Positions 26,061 to 37,125 of a stretch of 64,000 bases of DNA are shown here, one piece after another (the first letter of the stretch is position 1; each line of letters begins with the position of its first letter). The DNA comes from Actinoplanes siamensis (lineage in GTDB: Bacteria > Actinomycetota > Actinomycetes > Mycobacteriales > Micromonosporaceae). The stretch spans positions 62,001-126,000 of the forward strand of contig NZ_BOMW01000021.1 of the NCBI RefSeq assembly GCF_016862395.1. The letters run 5' to 3'. Under the pieces are notes generated by a model. The model was not told where the DNA came from. It searched no databases and worked only from the letters and a program-made list of their open reading frames with translations. The position numbers and the translations under genes were made by a program.

Positions 26061-26430
26061 GTGACCACCCGGATCATTGAGCCATTCCGCGCAACGGTTC
26101 GGTTGCAGGCTGTAGCCGCTGCGATGTCCGGCAGATCCGAGTCGGGATCCTGCGGCGTCGCAGCGCTGCCGATCGATGGTCCAGGACTCCGGCAGGTACA
26201 AGTGCCGGTCGATCAGCGCGTGCCCGGCCGGGGCGACATAGGCCAGGAGCGTGCCGATCTGGCAGTTGTCGGTCTTGCCGCTGGCGCCGGTGTTACCGCC
26301 GTTGCACCCCCGCGGACGTGACGCCCTTCTTGACGAACCCGGTGTCGTCGACGACCAGCACCGCCGAGGTGTGCCCGAGCCGGTCCACCCCGTACTCACG
26401 AATGTCATCGCGAACCCAGCTCATCACGCC
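26060..26430 (-). mobile_element. Degraded IS701-family transposase fragment
   Basis: Reading leftward from about 26424, one frame gives [17 protein letters not shown] and [22 protein letters not shown] second frame continues with GKTDNCQIGTLLAYVAP, HALIDRHLYLPESW and RQRCDAAG, and a third with IPTRICRTSQRLQPATEPL. Together they track the DDE core of IS701-type transposases (DETGFxKKG, NCQVGxFLAY, DRxLYLPxxW). At least two frameshifts and truncation at both ends make it inactive. No terminal repeats were found. Confidence 0.75.
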
Positions 26431-26452
26431 AGGCCTCGACATCACGGTAAAC

Positions 26453-26490
26453 CGTGCCCGACCGACGCTCAGGAGCGTCGGTCGGGCACG
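26453..26490. repeat. Long perfect hairpin beside the IS701 fragment
   Basis: Arms of 18 bases (CGTGCCCGACCGACGCTC and its complement) meet around AG. This is an unusually strong stem. It could be a terminator or a remnant of an IS end; the absence of a T tract does not decide. Confidence 0.8.
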
Positions 26491-26976
26491 CACAAACCCG
26501 AATCACGGGTGCCGTCGCAGTACCAGAGCCGGAGTCGGACGGCGGTCGGCCGGTTCAAATTTCCCCGCCTCGGGGCCGCCGCCGCGCGTGAGTGGTAGTC
26601 ACCTGCGGAAACGCGCTGTGTTCCGGCTGCCTACCCGCCCCTGACAAGATTGATGAGCGTGACTTGACAGTGTCGAATGTCACGCCATACGGTGTCTGTC
26701 GAATCGATTCGCCGTCCATGCGGAGCGCCCGGCCGGATAAGCGTCCGGTTCTTCGGCCGACGGGCCAGACGCTCGAGTCCGCGCGGCCGCTACCCACCCA
26801 CGAATCCGGGCACAGGTGCAGGTCGCCGGCCGGATCGCCAGGAACGGCGTCTCGTACAGCCACGCCGTCGCCGGAGTTTGACCGCCCACCCGGCCTCTCA
26901 TCTGCGCGACGTGAGACTCGCGGAGGCGCGTGGACAAGGCCGCCGCGACATCCCCATGCCAGAAGGAGTTCGAGCC
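26491..26976. other. Non-coding stretch carrying the promoter-operator of the GH39 unit
   Basis: No supported gene. Its meaningful content is a TTGACA (26664-26669) / TACGGT (26688-26693) promoter and the palindrome at 26700-26711. Confidence 0.55.
26700..26711 (+). promoter_or_regulatory. LacI-type operator after a TTGACA promoter (GH39 unit)
   Basis: CGAATCGATTCG is a perfect 12-bp palindrome starting 7 bases after the -10 element TACGGT. It is a variant of the CGAACCGGTTCG sites at 32745 and 39216. Transcription from here would read the lectin remnant and the GH39-like gene. Confidence 0.7.
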
Positions 26977-27257
26977 GTGAAGATCACCACCACCGAACCC
27001 TGGGCTCGAACAACCAGCTCACCGCGTACGGCACCAAATGCCTCGACGAGCTCGGCACCACGGCCGGCGCCCGGGTCCGGATCTGGGCCTGCACGGGCGG
27101 CGCCGACCGGCAGTGGCGGGTCAACCCCGACGGCACCATCACCGGCGTGCGGTCCGGGCTCTGCCTCGATGTGACCGGAGCGGCGACCACCACCGGCACC
27201 GCTGCCGAACTGTGGACCTGCAACGGCGGCAGCCACCAGCAATGGACTCGCTCCTGA
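26977..27257 (+). pseudogene. Remnant of a ricin-type lectin (CBM13) protein
   Basis: A real-looking start (AGAAGGAG then GTG 26977, KITTTEP) loses frame within 10 codons. The downstream frame then gives GSNNQLTAYGTKCLDELG, RIWACTGGADRQW, NPDGTITGVRSGLCLDV and LWTCNGGSHQQW before TGA at 27257. That is about two thirds of a beta-trefoil CBM13 with no signal peptide or catalytic domain. It looks like a deletion product of a relative of the neighbouring enzymes, left in front of the GH39 gene. Confidence 0.7.
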
Positions 27258-27328
27258 CCGGCGCCGCCCGGCGGGGCCGAGCCTGGGACCGGAGATCCGG
27301 TGCCTGGCGTCCTTCAACCAAGGAGTGA

Positions 27329-29092
<1,764 letters not shown>

Positions 29093-29102
29093 TCAGTGTC
29101 CA

Positions 29103-29149
29103 GCCGGACGTCGGACCCGGGGCGTCGAGCGCCGGGTCCGACGTCCGGC
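29103..29149 (+). terminator. Strong terminator hairpin after the GH39-like gene
   Basis: A perfect 18-bp stem GCCGGACGTCGGACCCGG with an 11-base loop begins 10 bases after the stop. Confidence 0.75.
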
Positions 29150-29325
29150 CGTCCCGCGCCATCCCGGCCATCCCGGCTCCGGGCAGCCGCGACAGACCGG
29201 GGATCGGGTCACTTCGCTCGTACCGAAGGCCCCAACGGTGTGCGGACCCGCCGTGACGCGGCCGCACCAGCGGCACGGCCCGGCGCCGCCGGGCCGGTCG
29301 CCGGGAGCCGGGCCGGGGCACAAGG

Positions 29326-29357
29326 GCGCGTCACCAGCCGACCGGCTGGTGACGCGC
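29326..29357 (-). terminator. Terminator hairpin after the GH54 gene
   Basis: A perfect 15-bp stem (GCGCGTCACCAGCCG and complement) lies 14 bases past the GH54 stop at 29372, in the leftward direction. Confidence 0.7.
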
Positions 29358-29371
29358 GCAGTACTGAAGGG

Positions 29372-30955
<1,584 letters not shown>

Positions 30956-32344
30956 TCAGCCCCGGGTCCATTTCTGGTTGGCGCCGCCGTTGCAGGTCCA
31001 CAACTGGACCCGGGTGCCGTTTGCGGTTGCCTGTGCGTTGACGTCGAGGCAGAGCCGGGACTGGACGCCGACGATCGTGCCGTCGGCGGACAGCATCCAC
31101 TTCTGCTGGTTGCCGCCGTTGCAGTCCCAGACCTCGACGGCGGTTCCGGCTGTCGTTCCCTGAGCACGGGCCTGCAGGCACTTGGTGCCGAAGACGCGCA
31201 GCTCGCCGGCCGTGTTCGGGGCATAGCTCTGCCCGGCGCCGCCGTTGCAGTCCCAGATCTGTGTGGTGGAACCGTTCGCCGGGGCTCCGCCGGTGATGTC
31301 GAGGCAGCGGCCGGACTGGTTGCCGGTCAGCCGCGGATAGCTGGGCAGCGTGATCGCTCCGGTCGACGTGTCCACTCCCCAGGAGGGATACCAGCTCAGG
31401 GCCGCGACACCGCCGGCGGTCAGGGTGATGGGCAGCCAGACCGGCAGTGAGGAGTACAGGTCGCCGGCGTTCCAGCGGTCGCCGAGGTAGACGTAGTTCG
31501 TTCCGGCGGTGCCGCTGATCGGTAGCAGGAACGAGCTCTGCGAGTCGTACGTGCGGGTGCCGGCCGGCGCGACGTTGGTGAAGCCGCTCCACGGCCCGGC
31601 CGGCGAGGTGGCCGTGGCGTACACGTTGTCGTTGGTGCCCCAGCCGGTCAGATGTGAGGTGAGCAGGAAGTACCGGTTGCCCACCTTCGCCATCGCCGGT
31701 GACTCGAGGGACGGGAAGGTGGCGACGGTGCCTTGCGCGGTGGTGTAGTCGGGCGCCAGACGTTCGATGCGCATGCCGGCGGCGGAATCCTCGTGGATCA
31801 TGTACGCCGTGCCGTCGTCGTCCTTGAACAGGCCCAGGTCGCGGCTCGGGTGGCCGAGCGGCCGGGTCGCGCCGAGGTAGGTGTACGGCCCGCACGGCGT
31901 GTCGCTGACCGCGACGCCGGCACGCTGGTCGTTGTACGAGGTGTTGTCGATGTGCATCCACATCACGTACTTGCCGGTGGTGCTGTTGTGGATCACCTTG
32001 GGCCGTTCCACGATCCGGCCGGCCGCGAGGTCGCCGCTGCTCTGCCGGGACAGGGCGTTGACCTGCCTGGTCCAGTGCACCAGGTCGGTCGAGGAGTAGC
32101 AGGCCACCGCGGTGAACGTGGACCCGGCGACCTTGTCCTCGCCCACCATGTAATAGGTGCTGCCGACGGTGAAGACGCCGGCGCCGTGTGCCTGCAGCCG
32201 GTTGCCGGCGGTGTCGGTCCACATCGTGCCGGGGATGACGGCGGCGGTGGCCGCCTCTGCCGCGGGCGCGCCCGTCACGAGCACCGATGCGGCGATGACC
32301 GACGCGGCGAGAGCTGCCGGCAGACGACGGTGAGGTCTGTCCAT
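30956..32344 (-). CDS. Secreted GH43 exo-beta-1,3-galactanase-like enzyme with CBM13
   Basis: 462 residues from ATG 32344 after GGAGGAGGAG. Signal peptide 1-32. The five-bladed propeller at ~37-335 has QAHGAGVFTVGSTYYMVGED, VERPKVIHN, SRDLGLFKDDDG and ESPAM. In place of the usual GH43 catalytic-base Asp the sequence shows DSQSSF. E214 and Q269 fit the Glu acid / Gln base pair reported for the exo-beta-1,3-galactanases of subfamily 24. CBM13 fills 340-462. Such enzymes trim the beta-1,3-galactan backbone of type II arabinogalactan, bypassing side chains. It heads a GH43-GH54 operon behind a perfect operator. Confidence 0.87.
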   Translation of the reverse strand: MDRPHRRLPAALAASVIAASVLVTGAPAAEAATAAVIPGTMWTDTAGNRLQAHGAGVFTVGSTYYMVGEDKVAGSTFTAVACYSSTDLVHWTRQVNALSRQSSGDLAAGRIVERPKVIHNSTTGKYVMWMHIDNTSYNDQRAGVAVSDTPCGPYTYLGATRPLGHPSRDLGLFKDDDGTAYMIHEDSAAGMRIERLAPDYTTAQGTVATFPSLESPAMAKVGNRYFLLTSHLTGWGTNDNVYATATSPAGPWSGFTNVAPAGTRTYDSQSSFLLPISGTAGTNYVYLGDRWNAGDLYSSLPVWLPITLTAGGVAALSWYPSWGVDTSTGAITLPSYPRLTGNQSGRCLDITGGAPANGSTTQIWDCNGGAGQSYAPNTAGELRVFGTKCLQARAQGTTAGTAVEVWDCNGGNQQKWMLSADGTIVGVQSRLCLDVNAQATANGTRVQLWTCNGGANQKWTRG

Positions 32345-32743
32345 GACTCCTCCTCCAGGAGACTTGTGGTGGAGCCCGGCCACCGTGCTCGCCCGACTGC
32401 CGGGGATGCCCGGGTCCACGGGCTGGTGCAGGCGATGGCCGGCGTCGAGGGCTGGCCGTCGCTCAGGAGGCCCACGCGAAGGCGCGCCGGACCCTGGCCT
32501 TCGGCGCGAGCCTGCCGAGCCGGTGCAGGACCTCGCGCAGGTACCGGCAGGCCACCTGAAGTCCGCTGTTCACGTTGCCTCCTTGGCCGGGCAGCGTCGA
32601 GGTGGGGCCGGCCGGTCCCGTGCCTGCCATCGCGGAGACACACGGCATGCCGGCTCATGGGCGGGCCGCCCGGCGGTCCACCTGGCGACCGGCGGCGCCG
32701 CAGCCGTAGGTGCCCGGCTGTCGCTCATGCCAAGGTGCGGAGA

Positions 32744-32757
32744 TCGAACCGGTTCGA
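32744..32757 (-). promoter_or_regulatory. LacI-type operator of the GH43-GH54 operon
   Basis: TCGAACCGGTTCGA is a perfect 14-bp palindrome. On the minus strand it begins 4 bases after the -10 (TTAGTG, 32767-32762), which is 17 bases from TTGACA (32790-32785). Bound repressor there should block initiation. Confidence 0.8.
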
Positions 32758-32994
32758 CGCACACTAAATCGATGAGTACGTCACTGTCAAGTGACGCATA
32801 TCGATGGACTTAACCGGTTTGGCGGAGCGCTCGGAACCGCGCCGGCGCAACCATGAGCACCCCGGGGACAAGCGCGGCCGACGCCGTCGGGCCTCCGCCC
32901 GCGAGCTCCGCAGGCGGATTGACGTATCGACTGTTACCACTTGACTACCAACATGTGTACGACCTACCTTGCAGCGCAAGGTGGCGGCATAACA

Positions 32995-33004
32995 GAACCG
33001 GTTC
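32995..33004 (+). promoter_or_regulatory. LacI-type operator before the beta-helix gene
   Basis: GAACCGGTTC is the shared core of the operator family, with one flank matching (TTCGA). It lies 24 bases after TACCTT of the TTGACT promoter and 81 bases before the start codon. Confidence 0.65.
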
Positions 33005-33085
33005 GACTCGATCGAAGTGCCGCGCTCATCCCGCCGCCGATCCCCGCCGGGCGCGACCGGATCTGATCGCATCTCAAGGAGTCCC

Positions 33086-35467
33086 ATGCCCCCACGCCTG
33101 AGTGCCCCGCGGAATCCGGCGCTGACCGGCGCCGTCCTGGCAGCCGCGACCGTGGCCGCCGTGACGATGTCCGCGTCCCCCGCGGCCGCGGCCACGACGA
33201 CCGTTTACGTATCCCCGTCCGGCGCCGGCAGCAACTGCACGAGCGGCGATCCCTGCTCGCTGGCCGGAGCGCAGGCCGCGGTCCGGTCGATGGTCGCCGG
33301 TATGTCCGGTGACATCACGGTCCAGTTGGCCGACGGGGTGTACCGGTTGTCCGCGCCGTTGCGGTTCACCGCCGCCGATTCCGGTACCGGCGGGCACACT
33401 GTCATCTGGCAGGCCGCTCCGTCGGCCCACCCCGTGGTCACCGGCGCCCGGCAGGTCACCGGGTGGAGCCTCGCCAACCCGGGGAGGAACATCTGGCAGG
33501 CGAACGTCGGCCCGGGGGTCGACACCCGGCAGCTCTATGTCAACGGGACTCCGGTGACGCGGGCGCGTACCCAGGTCAACCGCTCCGACTTCACGGCTTC
33601 CGGCGCCGGCCTGCGGTTCTCCAGCGCGGCTCTCGACTACCTCAACGCGCTCGCGAGCCAGAACCGGGTCGAGGTGGAGACCGTCGACTCGTGGACCGAT
33701 CGGTACTCGCCGGTGCAGAGCATCGCCAATGGCATGATCACGATGCAGCAGCCGGCGTGGAACAACAACAACTTCGGCTACGACACGCTGACCAGCCCGT
33801 TCCGGGCCGGACCCATGTACCTGCAGGACGCGTACGAATTCCTCGACTCGCCGGGTGAGTGGTATCTGAACCCCGGCACCGGGGTTCTGTCGTACATTCC
33901 CCGCCTGGGGGAGAACATGGGAAGTGCCGATGTGGAGCTGCCGGTGCTGCAGTCGCTGGTGGACATCGGCGGCACCTACGACTCACCCGCGCACCACCTG
34001 TCGTTCACCGGAATCGCCTTCACCGGTACGAGTTGGCTGGGGCCCAGCGGCAGCCAGGGCTACGCCGACCAGCAGACCGGCGCCTATCTCGCCGGGAACT
34101 GGTCGTGGCCGGGGTTCGGCTCGTGCACGTCGGGCTGTACGCAGTTCGAGGCCACCCGCCCGCACTGGAGCCAGATGCCCGCGGCGGTGCAGGTGTCCGC
34201 CGCCAACACGATCGCCTTCAGCGGCGACCAGTTCGTCAATCTGGGGCAGATGGCGCTCGGCATCGGCAACGACGCGAACGCTCACGCCAGCGGCGTCGGC
34301 CTCGGGGCGAGCGGCATCACCGTCACCGGCTCCACGTTCACCGGGGTCGCGGCCGGCGCGATCGTCGCCGGCGGGGTGCAGGCCGACGCACACCACCCGA
34401 GCGACGCCCGCATGATCAACCGGGACATCACCATCAGCAACAACCTGGTGCACGACATCGGCGTGGACTACCGCGGCATCGTCTCGTTCCTGCCGACCTA
34501 CGTCACCAACGCGACGATCACCCACAACGAGGTTTACAACATGCCGTACTCCGGCATCTCCGCCGGGTACGGGTGGGGCTCGAACGACGCCGGCGGCAAC
34601 AACGAGTATGCCCACCGCGGCCTGTACAACTACCAGCCGCGATACTCGACGGCCACGACGGCGACCGGCAACCGGATCACCGCCAACTACGTGCACGACG
34701 TGATGCAGCAGATGAACGACGGTGGCTGCATCTACACGCTGTCGGCCAACCCGAACGCGGTGATCAGCAACAACTACTGCCTGCGCACGCATGGGTATTT
34801 CGGCTTGTACTTCGACGAGGGCTCGCGGTACTTCACCGCGACGACCAACGTGTTCTCCGACATCGGCACCTGGGCCACCGAGAACGCCTGGAGCGACGTC
34901 AACACCGGTAATCTGACCGTGCAGAACAACTGGACGAGCAACGGGTCGACCGGGATCGCCAACGGCGCGCGAGGGAACGTCGTCTCCAACAACACGACGG
35001 TCACCAACAACAACTGGCCGGCGGCCGCTCAGGCCGTCATGGCGGCAGCCGGCACTCAGGCGTCCGGCACGCCACCGGATCCCCGGCAGAACGTCCAGGT
35101 CGTCGGCGGCCAGTCCCACCGGTGCGTGACCGCGATCAACCAGAGTGCCGGCACGCAGGTGCAGTTGCAGGACTGTGCGACGCAGCCGGGTCAGGTCTGG
35201 ACGTACACCGCCGGCCGGCAGTTGCAGGTCTCCGGGTTGTGTCTGGACGCGAGTGGCGGGGGCACCGCCAACGGGACGGCGGCGATCATCTGGTCCTGCA
35301 ACGGGCAGGCCAACCAGCAGTGGAACGTCAACGCCAACGGCACGATCACCGGTGCGCAGTCGGGCCTGTGCCTCGACGCGAACGGCGCCGGCACCACCAA
35401 CGGCACAAAGATCATTTTGTGGGCGTGCGGCGGCGGCGCCAACCAGCAATGGGCGCTGCGCAACTGA
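33086..35467 (+). CDS. Secreted right-handed beta-helix protein with C-terminal CBM13
   Basis: 793 residues from ATG 33086 after AAGGAG. Signal peptide 1-35 (VLAAATVAAVTMSASPAAA-A). It begins TTVYVSPSGAGSNCTSGDPC, typical of polysaccharide-active beta-helix enzymes. Helix rungs run to ~665, for example RDITISNNLVHDIGV, NATITHNEVYNMPYSGIS and NAVISNNYCLRTHGYFG. GH141-like glycosidases and some lyases have this build, and I cannot choose between them. CBM13 at ~670-793 shows [11 protein letters not shown] and QQW repeats. It is probably induced with the rest of the island, and the esterase gene 145 bases downstream may be in the same transcript. Confidence 0.8.
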   Translation: MPPRLSAPRNPALTGAVLAAATVAAVTMSASPAAAATTTVYVSPSGAGSNCTSGDPCSLAGAQAAVRSMVAGMSGDITVQLADGVYRLSAPLRFTAADSGTGGHTVIWQAAPSAHPVVTGARQVTGWSLANPGRNIWQANVGPGVDTRQLYVNGTPVTRARTQVNRSDFTASGAGLRFSSAALDYLNALASQNRVEVETVDSWTDRYSPVQSIANGMITMQQPAWNNNNFGYDTLTSPFRAGPMYLQDAYEFLDSPGEWYLNPGTGVLSYIPRLGENMGSADVELPVLQSLVDIGGTYDSPAHHLSFTGIAFTGTSWLGPSGSQGYADQQTGAYLAGNWSWPGFGSCTSGCTQFEATRPHWSQMPAAVQVSAANTIAFSGDQFVNLGQMALGIGNDANAHASGVGLGASGITVTGSTFTGVAAGAIVAGGVQADAHHPSDARMINRDITISNNLVHDIGVDYRGIVSFLPTYVTNATITHNEVYNMPYSGISAGYGWGSNDAGGNNEYAHRGLYNYQPRYSTATTATGNRITANYVHDVMQQMNDGGCIYTLSANPNAVISNNYCLRTHGYFGLYFDEGSRYFTATTNVFSDIGTWATENAWSDVNTGNLTVQNNWTSNGSTGIANGARGNVVSNNTTVTNNNWPAAAQAVMAAAGTQASGTPPDPRQNVQVVGGQSHRCVTAINQSAGTQVQLQDCATQPGQVWTYTAGRQLQVSGLCLDASGGGTANGTAAIIWSCNGQANQQWNVNANGTITGAQSGLCLDANGAGTTNGTKIILWACGGGANQQWALRN

Positions 35468-35612
35468 ACAGCCGCCGCGTTGTCTGGCCTGCCGCCCCGG
35501 GCGCAGGAGATCGGCTCCATTCGTCGGGGGCGCGGTCCCGTCCCGCCGATCCGGCGACGGCGGCAGCAATCGGCGATCGATCCGTGGTAACCGCTGAAGA
35601 AGGGATTGACGG

Positions 35613-36965
35613 ATGTCCAGAAAGAGATGGTTGCTCGGGCTGGTCACGATGTCGGCTGCTGTCCTCGCCGCGACCGGTTTCGTGGCGTTCGGCAACGGCG
35701 CGACCGCGTCGGCCAGCGACGCCCGCCCGTTCGCGCCGACCGCCGGGTGCGGCAGAGCCCCGGCGCTGACCAGTGGTGCGCACACGATCCAGAGCGGTGG
35801 TCAGAACCGTAACTACATCATCCGGGTGCCGGCCAACTACGACAACAACCACGCCTACCGGCTGATCTTCGGATTCCACTGGAACGGCGGAACCGCCAAC
35901 GACGTCGACTCCGGCGGAACCGACGGTTACAACTGGTCCTACTACGGACTGCGCCGCCTGGCCGACAGCGCGAACAACGGCACGATCTTCGTCGCGCCGC
36001 AGGGCAACGGCAACGGCTGGGCCAATCCCGGCGGCCAGGACGTCACCTTCGTCGACGACATGATCAGGCAGATCGAGGCGGGCCTGTGCGTCGACACGAC
36101 GCAGCTCTACTCGGCCGGATTCAGCTACGGCGGGGCCATGTCGTACGCCCTCGCCTGCGCCCGGGCGAACGTCTTCCGCGCGGTGGCCGTCTATTCCGGT
36201 GGGGGACTCAGCGGGTGCGGCGGCGGCAACCAGCCCATCGCGTACATCGGACTGCACGGTGTCCGGGACAACGTGCTGCCGATCTCGAACGGGCGAGGAT
36301 TGCGCGACACCTTCGTGCGGGCCAACGGCTGCTCCCCGCAGAACCCGCCCGAGCCGGCGCAGGGCAGTCTCACCCATGTCGTCACCACCTATTCCGGCTG
36401 CCGTGCCGGATATCCGGTGGCCTGGGCCCCGTTCGACGGCGGCCACGACCCCGGTCCGATCGACGGGTGCACCTGTGGCGGCTGGCGTAGCTGGACCTCG
36501 GGCGTGGTCTGGAACTTCTTCTCCCAGTTCACCGGCGACCAGCCGCCCCCGAGTTCGCCGCCCCCGAGTTCGCCGCCGCCGCCGGGAGGCAGGCAGATCG
36601 TCGGCAACCAGTCCGGCCGATGCGTGATCGCGCCCGGCCCGAGCGCGGGCACCCAGGTCGAGCTGCGCGACTGCACCGGGCAGTCCAACCAGACCTGGAC
36701 GTACACCGCCGGCAGGCAACTGCAGACGTCCGGCAACATGTGCCTGGACGCGAGCGGCGGGGGCGCCGCCAACGGCACCGCCGTGATCGTCTGGTCGTGC
36801 AACGGCCAGGCCAACCAGCAGTGGACCGTCAACCAGAACGGCACCATCACCGGCGGGCAATCCGGGCTGTGCCTGGACGCGAACGGTGGCGGCACGGCCA
36901 ACGGCACGAAGATCATTTTGTGGTCCTGCAACGGTCAGGCAAACCAGCAATGGGCCTTGCGCTGA
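35613..36965 (+). CDS. Secreted CE1/PHB-depolymerase-like (feruloyl-type) esterase with CBM13
   Basis: 450 residues, ATG 35613 after GAAGAAGGG. Signal peptide ~1-33. The esterase domain at 45-305 has NYIIRVPANYDNNHAYRLIFGFHWNGG, nucleophile S171 in AGFSYGG, probable D219 (HGVRDNVLP) and H278 (FDGGHDPG). This is the LpqC/feruloyl esterase-like pattern. A linker of PPPSSPPPSSPPPP joins a CBM13 (328-450). Likely action is hydrolysis of feruloyl or acetyl esters on plant polysaccharide. The domain could in principle be a PHB depolymerase, but the neighbours argue against that. Confidence 0.87.
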   Translation: MSRKRWLLGLVTMSAAVLAATGFVAFGNGATASASDARPFAPTAGCGRAPALTSGAHTIQSGGQNRNYIIRVPANYDNNHAYRLIFGFHWNGGTANDVDSGGTDGYNWSYYGLRRLADSANNGTIFVAPQGNGNGWANPGGQDVTFVDDMIRQIEAGLCVDTTQLYSAGFSYGGAMSYALACARANVFRAVAVYSGGGLSGCGGGNQPIAYIGLHGVRDNVLPISNGRGLRDTFVRANGCSPQNPPEPAQGSLTHVVTTYSGCRAGYPVAWAPFDGGHDPGPIDGCTCGGWRSWTSGVVWNFFSQFTGDQPPPSSPPPSSPPPPGGRQIVGNQSGRCVIAPGPSAGTQVELRDCTGQSNQTWTYTAGRQLQTSGNMCLDASGGGAANGTAVIVWSCNGQANQQWTVNQNGTITGGQSGLCLDANGGGTANGTKIILWSCNGQANQQWALR

Positions 36966-36981
36966 CCATCGGCCGGTGACC

Positions 36982-37010
36982 GGTGCGGCGGGCCTGCGGC
37001 CCGCCGCACC
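36982..37010 (+). terminator. Terminator hairpin after the esterase gene
   Basis: A 12-bp perfect stem GGTGCGGCGGGC / GCCCGCCGCACC with loop CTGCG lies 16 bases beyond the stop. Confidence 0.7.
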
Positions 37011-37067
37011 ACTCCCCGACCGCACCACTCCCCGACCGCACCACTCCCCGACCGCACCACTACCCGA
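37004..37067. repeat. Four tandem 16-bp repeats
   Basis: The unit CCGCACCACTCCCCGA occurs at 37004, 37020, 37036 and 37052; the fourth copy has one change (A for C). It lies between two convergent genes, so it is probably a slippage array rather than a promoter element. Confidence 0.9.
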
Positions 37068-37125
37068 CCGCGCCGTCCACGACGGTAGCCACGATGGCTG
37101 CTGCTTCGGCGCGGCGGCGGCCACT

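Larger units (their letters stand above)
32345..33085. other. Divergent regulatory region between GH43 and beta-helix genes
   Basis: 740 bases without a supported gene. It carries the leftward promoter TTGACA-17-TTAGTG with its operator, a partial palindrome AACCGGTT (32812-32819), and the rightward promoter TTGACT (32941-32946)-18-TACCTT with its own operator. The 32345-32740 part is a long untranslated leader of the GH43 operon with nothing recognisable. Confidence 0.6.

Noticed and set aside
35560..35612. CGATCGATCC before the esterase gene as another LacI operator.
   Set aside because: It lacks the AACCGGTT or AATCGATT core symmetry of the other sites; the gene may instead be read from the beta-helix promoter.
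37004..37067. Possible CRISPR-like or iteron origin.
   Set aside because: Short head-to-tail units without spacers, and no replication initiator nearby.
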